From Coenobita brevimanus (Eukaryota > Arthropoda > Malacostraca > Decapoda > Coenobitidae), in assembly GCA_032717465.1 (NCBI GenBank), contig CM064681.1, positions 17,662,151 through 17,726,150 of the forward strand: a stretch of DNA of 64,000 bases, in the 5' to 3' direction. The notes beneath the pieces were generated by a model. The model worked only from the letters and a program-made list of their open reading frames with translations. It was not told where the DNA came from and made no database searches. Shown here in pieces: positions 11,169-20,421 of the stretch. Position 1 is the stretch's first letter; every line of letters starts with the position of its first letter. The position numbers and the translations under genes were made by a program.

Positions 11169-11821
11169 TTTCGGTTGATTTTGTAGGTTTAAAAAAACCA
11201 GTTGCTCAGCAATTTCCCCAGCACTGTGTGCATCAATATCCCTTTTTACAATTATGATGGAAAGTATATCATTATTAAAACGAGACATAGCAGCCGAAAG
11301 TAATATATCAAAATTAAATCATAAACGAAAAGGTGCTAAAATACCACCTGTGCCACTCAAAACATGACCCTAGATGTTATCGACAATGTTATCTGAATCT
11401 AAAGGGAATGTAGGTGGTGTTGTTAAATGTGAAATGAATGGGAATAGGGATCAGATTTCTAATGTTACAACGTAAAATTAAATATGAAAGTGTTTCAAAA
11501 ATGCAATGACTTACAGTTCCACTTAAAGTGAATGGGAATACGAGTCAGATTTTTTAATGTAACAATGTAATATGCTATATGAAGGTGTGTGTAAAGTAGA
11601 GTGACGTAGGCTAATAGTTCCACATACAGTGAAGGTGAATATGAATTACATTTTCGATGCGACAACGTAAATGCAATATGAAAACGTATGTAAAGTGGAA
11701 TATAAATTGAAAGCTAAATGTGAAAAATATGCCACATAAATTTGACAGTAAAGCTGATGACCATTGTGATAGACCTAGGAATATGAAGTTTAATATATCT
11801 GTGAAGCTGGATTTAAGTCTG

Positions 11822-11823
<2 letters not shown>
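11169..11823. other. AT-rich stretch without recognisable gene
   Basis: The DNA contains several loosely similar phrases (gtgaatgggaat, aacgtaaaat, tgaaaatgtatgtaaagt) about 85-130 bp apart between 11400 and 11720. They hint at an old degenerate tandem repeat, but I cannot define a unit. Confidence 0.35.
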
Positions 11824-11901
<78 letters not shown>

Positions 11902-11909
11902 GGTGGTTG

Positions 11910-11956
<47 letters not shown>
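11824..11956. repeat. (TA)n tract interrupted by SINE-like sequence
   Basis: Two TA runs (11824-11896 and 11911-11956) are separated by CAATGGGTGGTTGTT. With the following AATGCCACTCAGAA this matches bases 12503-12575 and the middle of the type B SINE. The TA expansion therefore seems to have grown inside a SINE remnant. Confidence 0.8.
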
Positions 11957-11958
<2 letters not shown>

Positions 11959-12043
11959 GCCACTCAGAACAAACAACTGAATGATAGGTACAATGATTAA
12001 AGGAAGCAGCATGAGTCTATACTGCACAGAATGTTAGAGTTTT

Positions 12044-12410
12044 GTCTATCTATCTATCTATTGCCAGACGCCGTAATCCCGTAAGGGGTGGCCATTTGAC
12101 TTTGAGTTATTTGTTTTATAGGGAGGGGCACTAACCCTCCACCAACCCATTTGTTGACACGTTGGGAGCACGTACGGTTTGGTTATATAGTTACCACCCA
12201 GCATTGTAAATGGTTTCTTGGCTTACAGGAAACCATTTGGCTTGCCACTCAATGTAAAGCCACCTGTAAAGGAAAGAAAAGCAATAAGAAGTGACAAGAA
12301 AGATGGAAGATATAGAAAGAGAGGAGGGCAGGCACAGAAAAAGAACGATAAAGGCTAAGGAAGAAGTAGGCAGCACTACATCAAGTGAGTGGATGATGGT
12401 CGCCACCACC
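12044..12410 (-). mobile_element. SINE type A (5' module plus RTE-like tail), copy 1
   Basis: Read on the minus strand the element starts with GGTGGTGGCGACCATCATCC at 12410, passes a pyrimidine-rich segment and a conserved block containing AAATGGTTTCCTGTAAGCC, and ends with GGGATTACGGCGTCTGGCAA followed by GATA repeats at 12044-12061. The same element lies on the plus strand at 47117-47484. The last roughly 45 bases before the GATA run match the 3' end of the RTE LINE at 8924, which suggests use of the RTE retrotransposition machinery. No ORF is expected or seen. Confidence 0.82.
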
Positions 12411-12429
12411 GTGGTGTGGATATATTCTG

Positions 12430-12600
12430 GTTTGGCTGATATACCAGGTGGTCTTGTGGATTAAGGCAGTTAAATCAAATGTTGCCAGTGAGGGTTTACA
12501 TTCAATGGGTGGTTGTTGTTTTTTATTTTTTCTTTGTTCTGTTTTTCCTTTGTTCATATAATGCCACTCAGAAAAAACAACTGGATACTCTTGTCTTTCA
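12430..12600 (+). mobile_element. Degraded type B SINE remnant
   Basis: The segment ACCAGGTGGTCTTGTGGATT followed by GCCAGTGAGGGTTTACATTC and CAATGGGTGGTTGTT, then ATAATGCCACTCAG, follows the order of the tRNA-like middle of the type B SINEs at 18505-18940 and 61148-61622. A T-rich insertion interrupts it at about 12518-12555. It abuts the type A SINE in opposite orientation. Confidence 0.55.
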
Positions 12601-12659
12601 TTTCTGACTTTCCATTTTATATTTTTAATGCCCATCTACTTTATTGATTTTAGACAGAG

Positions 12660-13540
12660 GCCGCAATAATAAAGATTATAATCTAGCTGAATATGTGCTA
12701 TGGCCATTAACTAAGAGGATTATATTTCGTTCTAGCTAACGCCAAACTTCTTTGCTCGTCTCAGAAAAAAACGGCCTCAGTGAAAGGGTTAACTTCCTAA
12801 CAACGATTGTTTATATATCTTACTCTCGCAGTCAGTTTTCTTCAGCTTGGGAAAGACTTTTGAACTATGGGATTATTTAACACAGACTTTAGCCTAGTCA
12901 CTACCAGTGGCCTCTCTTAACTAGAATATAACCATCTGAGGTATTTAGTGCAGTATCTAAGGGACGCCTTCCAGCTGAAGGGAGTGAGGAACATAATAAT
13001 TCTACTAGTGCGCACTCGTACAATCAGCTCCACTTAAAAGCACAACAGGGACTGGTGTATTTGGGTTCTTATGTAGCACAAATGTGTATGTTTATGTCTC
13101 ACATCTATTGTGTTGCAACAACCCTGTCATAGTGGGCAGACTGCGGTAGAAATGCGATGGCAACAAATATTTCTGTCTCGTAAACCCTAAAGACAGCAGA
13201 CCCTTTAGGATTTATAAGTGGAGGCGAGTGTATAACTGCATATTTTTCGCCTACTGGTAACTGTACTTGTCCGCAGATAGGAGTGAACCTCATCAGACCC
13301 AGTAGTTCCCTTGTATTTCTTTTATAACCCCATCCATTTACAGATTGATTCACTCTGATTAATACAACAGTCTTGCCTTACCTGAAAAACAACTCTAAAA
13401 ATGTTTCACTATGACAAAGGTAATAGTGCCAGGATGAACAAACTCAGGCTCCTGGACTTACTCTTTAGGGAATATAATAGTCTGGATTTCAATGAAAAAA
13501 AAAATACATTGAATTGTCCTGCACAGAGAGTTGAGGACCG

Positions 13541-13546
<6 letters not shown>
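12660..13546. other. Mostly unrecognised; possible short RTE relic near 13290-13370
   Basis: Around 13310-13355 the phrase ACCCCATCCATTTACAGATT matches the RTE coding region near 9817-9836 and neighbouring bases agree loosely, so an old RTE relic on the minus strand is possible. The rest shows nothing. Confidence 0.35.

Positions 13547-13635
<89 letters not shown>
13547..13635. repeat. Compound (CA)n(CT)n microsatellite
   Basis: CA repeats to 13594 pass directly into CT repeats to 13635. Confidence 0.97.
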
Positions 13636-13637
<2 letters not shown>

Positions 13638-13639
13638 AG

Positions 13640-14134
13640 GTAAGTTAAGCATACAGAAGTGGCAGGAATATAACACTTGAACTGATCCGATCATAAGAGG
13701 GTTAACATATACATAAAACCAATATTTTTCAGGAATGGGGATTGATACCTGATTCTAAGTGGCAGTTGCGGTTGCTGTGGCCTTCACTACGAGGACGTAC
13801 AATTTATGTTATTGTTGGTAGTGGCAGAGGATTTTTTTCCAGGGATTCATTGTAGTGTGGTAGTGAAGGAGTTGATGGAGGCCGTAGGTAACTTGTCCAG
13901 CTGGAAATGTCTCTCCTCAGCTGAATAAAATCATGTGGCAGTAGCAAGAATAACTGAGGCATTAGGTCATCGTAGTGAAGGGATTATTCTTGTCATTGAA
14001 GGCTTTGTTTATTCCAAGTCAACACCAAGTATTCGGCTTAGAAAAATTTACCTAGTTATCAGAAACAAGTGCTTATAATTATTGGCCTTTAATAATAGTA
14101 CAAGTAGTTATTACCATCGTCTTAGCTCTATTTC

Positions 14135-14137
<3 letters not shown>
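13640..14137. other. No recognisable feature
   Basis: Unique-looking sequence without a convincing ORF or repeat. Confidence 0.4.

Positions 14138-14171
<34 letters not shown>
14138..14171. repeat. (GA)n microsatellite
   Basis: 34 bases of perfect GA repeat. Confidence 0.97.
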
Positions 14172-14174
<3 letters not shown>

Positions 14175-14520
14175 GTTGATATCTTCTATTTGTGATACAG
14201 TCACACGATTTCATTTACCCTGGTAAAGACCTTCGCGGTGAAGGTAACTCCTTTACACTTGTTGGGTTCTCGCCAACACAAAGAAACATCAAAACTAAGC
14301 CCAGGTCAACAACTACTGAAAAAGAAGCCAAACCCTGTCATCTGGGTACGATCCCTGGCCTCACTAACCACACCTGGTTATCTACCTGTGTTGGCTGTTG
14401 TGGCTTCTGTCTAACTCAGTGTCATTCTACCTGCTTATCTCTGTCTATCTGAATATGTCTGTAGCTGTCTCTCTGTGTATCTGTTTCTCAATTTCCATTT
14501 ATCTGTATGATCATATACTG

Positions 14521-14595
14521 TATATCTATCTATCTATCTATCTATCTAAATATCTATATCTATCTACCTATCTATCTATCTCTCTATCTCTCTAT

Positions 14596-14662
<67 letters not shown>
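14521..14662. repeat. Compound (TATC)n and (TA)n microsatellite
   Basis: TATC/TACC repeats from about 14521 to 14598 run into TA repeats to 14662, directly at the 3' end of the Jockey-like LINE on the minus strand. Confidence 0.95.
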
Positions 14663-14667
<5 letters not shown>

Positions 14668-17600
14668 CTTTTCATGCAAAGAAGGAACCAAAGGCCACGA
14701 GCCCGCAAATTCTTCCTTCCAAAAGAAAAACAAAATACAAGAGAACGCCAAATTCAAGATCCGTTCACTTCGAGATGCCTGGACACACTGCGTTTGAAAG
14801 ACTGGAGATCATAGGCAGCAGGAAATACAGACCGAGGGACACAGTTTCAGGGTTGGCCTGTTGCACAAATGAAGGACTGGGAGTAACAGTTACTCTTGCA
14901 TTCGAGAGTTGGACAGAAAAGGGATGAAAGTTTGCTGCTAGACGGGTGCTACGTGCCCGTCGAAGAGGTGGAGGAATGCAAGCAGACAGTTCAGAGGAGC
15001 AGTGACCATTAAAGTAATGATAGAAAAAAGATAAAGATGCAATAGTGCGGTGAAGAGACAGAGGTTGTAGGGAGTCAGTAAGAGGAGGAGAGGTAATGAG
15101 ACGAAAAGCCTTTGACTCCACCCTATTGAGAAGAGCTGAATGTGGGAAACCTCCCCACACATGAGAGTTGTACTCTAAACGGGGGCAGATAAAAACCCTG
15201 TATAGAGTCAACAATTGTGCAGGGGTAAAGAAGGAACGGAGTCGGCTTAGCACACCTAATCTCTTAGAAGCAGATTTTACAAGAGATGTAATATGATCTT
15301 TCCAAGATAAGTCCCGAGTAAATGAAACCCCAAGCATGTTCAAGGATGATGCAGGATTAAGCTGAATATTATTAAACATTAGTGGGTACACTGTGGAAGA
15401 TTCTGTCAGGTTGGTAGGTGGAAGAACTGAGTCTTTGATGCATTAAAAACAACAAGATCATTTTTACCCCAGTCAGAGATACAAGCAGAGTCAGCCATTA
15501 GGTGTGCCATAGCCTCATCCCTTGTTTGTTGGAACAACTGCTGAGATGGGCGTTGCGGGAACCAAATGGAAAGGTGAAGGGTGGAGTCATCAGCGTTTGA
15601 GTGGATAGGGTTTGATGTACAGCTTAGAAGTTTATTGATGAATAAAAGGAAGAGAGTTGGTGATAGGACAGAGCCCTGAGGAACACCACTGTTGATAGAT
15701 CTAAGAGAAGAACGATGGCCGTCTACAACAGCGGTTATAGAACGACCAGAAAGGAAGCAAGAGATGAAGGCACGGATAGAAGGATAGAAACAGTAAGTGG
15801 GCAGCTTCTAAATTAAAGATTTATGCCAGACTCCATCGAGAGCCTTTGAGATGTCAAATGCAATGGCAAAGTTTTCGCCAAAGTCCCGAAAGGAGGATGA
15901 TCAGGAGTCTGAAACGTTGGTGAGAAGATCGCCAGTGGAGCGTTCCTGACGGAACCCATACTGACAATCAGAAAGAAGTTTGTGATAGGAAAGATGCTTT
16001 AAAATTTTCCTATTAAGAATTGACCTAAAAACTTTTGAGATACAGGATGTTAAAGTAATTGGACTATAGTTAGAGGGTTGGGAATGGTCACCTTTCTTTA
16101 GGACTGGCTGAATGAGAGCAAACTTCCAGCAAGAAGGAAAGGTTCAGGTTGACAGACAAAGGCGAAAGAGTTTGCCTAGGCAGGATATAAGCACAGAAGC
16201 ACAGTTCTTGAGAACAACAGGAGGGACTCCACCAGGCCCATTTGCTTTGTTAGTCTTGAGGCCTGTGATGGCAGAAAATACATCAGGTGAAGAAATTTTA
16301 ATGTCAGCCATGAGGAAGTCAGAGGGGGGAAGTGATAGAGGAACAGCACAGGAATCATCTAAGGTGGAATTGGTGGAGAAAGTCTGAGTGAAGAGATCTG
16401 CTTTATCAGTAGAAGAAATAGCTACAGAACCATCAGAGTAGAAAAGAGGAGGGAAGGATGATGAGGTGAAGTTGTTAGAAAGGTTTTTGGCAAGGTGCCA
16501 GAAGGAATGGGAAGAATTCGAGTTGGAGAGTTGACAGCATTTAGTACGGATGAAATTATTTTTAGCAGAGTGAAGAACAGACTTAGCACGTTTCTGGGCA
16601 GAAAGGTATGAAAGATGTGATTCAGGGGTGGGTTGGCTCCGGTACCTTTTATAGGCCCTCTCCTTGTTGTGGATAGCATTAGAACAAGCGTGATTAAACC
16701 AAGCCTTTCTTGGATTAGTCAGAGGATATGAGAAAGAAATGTATGCTTCCATGCCCGAGAAAATAACCTCTGTAATGGTCAAGGCACACTCAGATGGCTC
16801 CCGGCCATGGAAGCAATAATCATTCCAGGGAAAATCAAAGAAGTACTGCATGAGGGCCTCCCAATCTGCAGCTCCAAAGTGCCATAGACGACATTTCTTT
16901 GGTGGGTCCGCAGACCGTACTGGAGCAATAGGACAGATTAAGGTGATAAGGTTGTGATCGGAGGAGCCCAACGGAGAGAAAAGATTAACAATGTAAGCAG
17001 AAGGATTAGTTGTAAGGAAGAGGTTAAGAATGTTGGAGCTCTCTCCAAGGTGGTCAGGGATACAGGTAGGATGCTGTACGAGCTGCTCTAGGTCATTAAG
17101 GATAGAAAAGGTGTAGGCTTGTTCACCATGTGGATCAGTGAAAGGAGAGGAGAGCCAAAGGTGGTGGTGAACATTGAACTCTCCTAGAATGGAGATTTCA
17201 GTGAAAGGAGAAATGGAGAGAATGTGTTCCATCGTAGAAGTAAGATAGTCAAAGAATTTTTGATAGTCAGTAGAATTAGGGGATAAGTAAACAGCGCAGA
17301 TATATTTAGTCAAAGAATGGCAGGAAAGCCGAAGCCAGAGTGTAGAGAATTCAGAAGAATCGAGTTCAGGAACACGAGAGCAAGATAAGTCATTGTGTAT
17401 ATATATACAACAGCCACCTTTGGCTTTGAAATGAGTATAGAGAAATTAGTAGGATACAGAAAAGCGTCTGCTGTCAGTTGCCCCAGGCAGCTGAGTCTCA
17501 GTTAGGAAAAGAAGGTGAGGTTTAGAGGAGGAGAAGTGGTGCTCAAGAGAGCAAAAGTTGGAGGAAAGGCCGCAAATGTTGCAGAAATGAAGAAGAAGTG

Positions 17601-17930
17601 ATGAGACAGTGGTTCCAGGCAGCTGAGATCGTCACTGGGAGTGGGGCGGAATGTTGGGGCATTTATGGTCCCCCTCCCCCTGGGGACTCCAAGGCTATGT
17701 ATGTTGAAGCCATGATACATTACTTTTTGAATTTTGGAAAAGGAAGTGTAGTGTGCACTGTGCATGTAGTCTGATGTTGATAGTTAGAGAAACTTGTATT
17801 GGAGAGCATGCTGGCCTGCTCTCCGTGTTACTGAGACACTGAAAACGTTCAGCAATGGGGGATGGCCGGGAACAAGTCCCGAGGGCTGATGAAATGGGAG
17901 CTCCAGCTCTCCCTGTCATTAGCTTTCCAT

Positions 17931-17935
<5 letters not shown>
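14663..17935 (-). mobile_element. Jockey-like LINE, near full length, endonuclease plus RT (family B, copy 1)
   Basis: The element reads on the minus strand. Bases 17313-16144 are an open stretch of 389 codons covering an apurinic-type endonuclease (AVYLSPNSTDYQKFF, LGEFNVHHHLW, a catalytic-site-like GSSDHNLITL) and the linker into RT (TNKANGPGGVPPVVLKN). RT motifs between 16140 and 15390 survive but are shifted; the motif C equivalent reads N-A-D-D instead of Y-A-D-D, so the copy is probably dead. Bases 15391-14765 encode the RT C-terminal part (LSRLRSFFTPAQLLTLYRVF). No separate gag ORF is visible in the 3.27 kb. The 5' UTR (17700-17930) is shared with the copy at 55342-58535, so both probably reach close to the true 5' end. 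Confidence 0.88.
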
Positions 17936-17970
<35 letters not shown>

Positions 17971-17990
17971 ATATATATATATATATATGG
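17935..17990. repeat. (AT)n microsatellite
   Basis: AT repeats with one interruption, abutting the 5' end of the Jockey-like LINE. Confidence 0.95.
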
Positions 17991-18072
17991 AAAGCCTCTG
18001 GAGGTAGCCGAGACAGGACGACTCACTCTCCATTTACTCATCCATTCAAACACATTCATTCGCATCTTATAT

Positions 18073-18118
18073 ATGGAGCCTCTGTGGCACCGTGGTACAG
18101 GGCTCGCACCCTGCCAGG
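18073..18118 (+). mobile_element. Possible tRNA-like SINE fragment
   Basis: A box-A-like stretch (TGGCACCGTGGTACAGGGCT) resembles the 5' half of a tRNA, but no clear box B follows at the right distance. It could be a SINE head cut off by later rearrangement. Confidence 0.35.
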
Positions 18119-18436
18119 GTAATAAACTTTGAGAGCATTCTTCAGGCCACGTACTGCATTGGCGGAAACAAGGGGTGCTGTAGTTGAACCAGTGTCGCAT
18201 ACTATAAAGTATGCTTGCACCCAGCCAGCTTGCACGGGCCGATTACACTTGGTTCACAGACTACACACACATCCAAAGCCACTCCAACACTACAATTACA
18301 CTTACAAGCACTTTTCACCCTACATACAATCTCTACTAGACAGCCTAAGCCACTTGGCAGAGATACATTGGCCGTATCGTTCCCACTTCGGTTGGGATAG
18401 GCCGGTCCTGCAGTGGACACTTAAGCGGCTGATGAG

Positions 18437-18439
<3 letters not shown>

Positions 18440-18504
<65 letters not shown>
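18440..18504. repeat. (AT)n microsatellite
   Basis: 65 bases of perfect AT repeat directly beyond the 3' tail of the type B SINE. Confidence 0.97.
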
Positions 18505-18508
<4 letters not shown>

Positions 18509-18939
18509 CCATTCATCCATCATCCAATCCTAGGTTGCCAAGTGAGGAGCGTAGAAGCCTGGGGCTAGGCAAATTAGTCCTGACATTTAAGATGAGTGAC
18601 AAGCCTCACTCATCCCTGAGTGGCATTACGTGAGCAATAACCCCAACCACCCCTTGGATATAAACTTTCACAGGCTCAATCCGATTGAAACACGGCAATT
18701 ACCCACTAAACTACCTGGCACCATAATTTGGTTATATGGTTACCATCCAACGTAGTCAATGGTTTCCTGATGTAAAGGAAACCATTCGGCCTGTCACTCA
18801 GTGTATTGTAGAGTCACCCACAAACAGAAAGAACAGGAAAGAATGAAGGAAAGAAAGACAAAAGAGGGAGTGTTAAGGCACTTGTAGGCAGAAGGACGAG
18901 GAAAGAATAAAGAAAGGCAGAAGAGGAAGGAAGGAAAGG

Positions 18940-18940
<1 letters not shown>
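18505..18940 (-). mobile_element. SINE type B (shared 5' module, tRNA-like middle, ATGG tail), copy 1
   Basis: On the minus strand it starts with a pyrimidine-rich segment (18940-18800), continues with the conserved AAACCATT/GGTTTCC block, then a tRNA-like stretch (TGGTGCCAGGTAGTTTAGTG, and AGTTTATATCCAAGGGGTGG as possible box B), then AATGCCACTCAGGGATGAGT and a 3' end rich in ATGG/GATG at 18508-18528. The same order is found at 46909-47618 and 61148-61622. The tRNA-like part sits in the middle and not at the 5' end, unlike a classical tRNA SINE. Confidence 0.75.

Positions 18941-18967
<27 letters not shown>
18940..18967. repeat. (AT)n microsatellite
   Basis: Short AT run lying between the SINE and the 3' end of the Penelope-like element. 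Confidence 0.95.
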
Positions 18968-18970
<3 letters not shown>

Positions 18971-20150
18971 GACCAGGACAAGGAGACGATGGACTGGGGC
19001 CATGTTCACGATTTATTTCAGTAGTGACTTTTCGAGGTAATCCAACCCCATCATCAGACAAAACTAAAATATACACAAAATGAAGTTGCAACAATTAACA
19101 TCTTATTCACAAAATAATAAATCCAATAAAATATAAACAGAGTATATTAAATAATGAAGTAGAAAAAAAAAAATTACTAAAAATCTAACCTAGACACGTC
19201 TACACCGAGAGAACTACACAAAGCCACTGATCATTAGACAGAAGTCTATGGAAAAGTAAACTTGGCTGAGCTGTATGAGACGGGTGAATCTAATCACAAT
19301 GAATCAGTGGGTAAATAATTTAATGGAAGAATCATTGAAATTCAGTAAAGGATTTAAGTCGTTTATAAACAATGATTCCGGTATTCTGAGACTAGTTTTA
19401 TCATTATTTGTCATTAAAATCTCAAAATCATCCAGATCAAAAGTGTAACCCGAAACAAGGGGAGGGTTTAATAGTGGTAAAATGGTTCTATATGACAGGC
19501 CTTTGTGTTCCAGCATCCTAATTTTCAGGTTTCGAATTGAACTCGCAATAAATCCTGCATTACAGTAGGAACAATTAAACTTGTACACAATGCTTGAGCA
19601 TAAAGCTTTCGGGATTCTATCCTTATACCTAAAAAAGGATCCAATAGTATATGAACTTGCAGTTTATTTAAATCCTTTCTGATGAGAAAACTGCTGTGCC
19701 CATAATAAGGGAGACTTATATGAAGTACTTGTTTGGGAACTAAAGAGACAGGATTTGTGCAACTAAATAATTTATCCAAGAACTAATGCAAGGTACCTTC
19801 AAAAAGATGCAGAGGGTATCCATCATTCAAGACATATGTTCTAAGCCTAGTAATTTCTAAATGGAACAAATTCCAATCCGAGGAAATATTATAACATCTG
19901 AATAACACAGTCTTAATGGAGTTGAATTTAAAGACCCTGAGTACAAAAGACAAAAAATTAAGACCTAGTCCTGTAAAGATACTCTTCCTATAAACAGGTA
20001 CTGAACCTAGAATTATGTCTATGGACTAAAACATCAAGGAAAGGAAGCCTTCTATTTTCCTTTGTCTCTATAGTGAATTCAGTATTAGGGAGTTTATGAT
20101 TAATGTAATTCAAAAAAATCATGTACTGTGTATCTCATAAAAATGATACA
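18968..20150 (-). mobile_element. Penelope-like element, 5'-truncated, RT end plus GIY-YIG nuclease
   Basis: Minus-strand translation gives, from about 20100 down, the Penelope RT signature FLNYINHKLPNTEFT and RRLPFLDVLVHR, then YRKSIFTG in a shifted frame, a linker, and near 19588-19480 a GIY-YIG-like domain (YKFNCSYCNAGFIASSIRNL and RMLEHKG). Penelope elements are retroelements whose RT is related to telomerase and whose GIY-YIG endonuclease makes the target nick. Here the first GIY-like motif is weak, stops and frameshifts break the protein, and the catalytic RT core lies upstream of the truncation. The 3' UTR to 18968 contains a hammerhead-ribozyme-like motif, as reported for this class. 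Confidence 0.8.
19015..19070 (-). ncRNA. Hammerhead ribozyme-like motif in Penelope 3' UTR
   Basis: On the minus strand the conserved core CTGATGA (19051-19057) is followed by a stem II of four pairs (GGGG with CCTC) and then by GAAA and, two bases on, the GTC cleavage triplet. Stem I can form from ATTTTAG (19064-19070) with CTGAAAT (19015-19021), seven pairs including one wobble, plus two pairs next to the core. Stem III is minimal, as in known Penelope hammerheads that work as dimers. One base after GAAA breaks the expected short stem III pairing, so this copy may be inactive. Confidence 0.6.
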
Positions 20151-20421
20151 TTTGGTTATGCGTAATGTGAAAAGGAAATGAAAGAGTGAACCACGTGCTT
20201 GTGGCCATTATGTGTGCGCTAAGTCAAATGTAGGAGATGATGTTTTTCAAGGATATACACATATTTCATGAATCCTTGTGTTGTGCCAGTGTTGAGCAAA
20301 GTTCTTGACTGGCTGTGAATAAAATATCATAACTTCTTTATTTCAGCTCACACCCCTACACAGCAGCTATTTGTGCCTGGACTGAGGTACGCACTCCCTC
20401 TGACTGCAGTTCTTTATCCAG
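20151..20421. other. piggyBac upstream stretch
   Basis: No TTAA-bounded terminal repeat was recognised between the Penelope element and the transposase start. Possibly contains the 5' UTR of the transposase gene. Confidence 0.35.
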
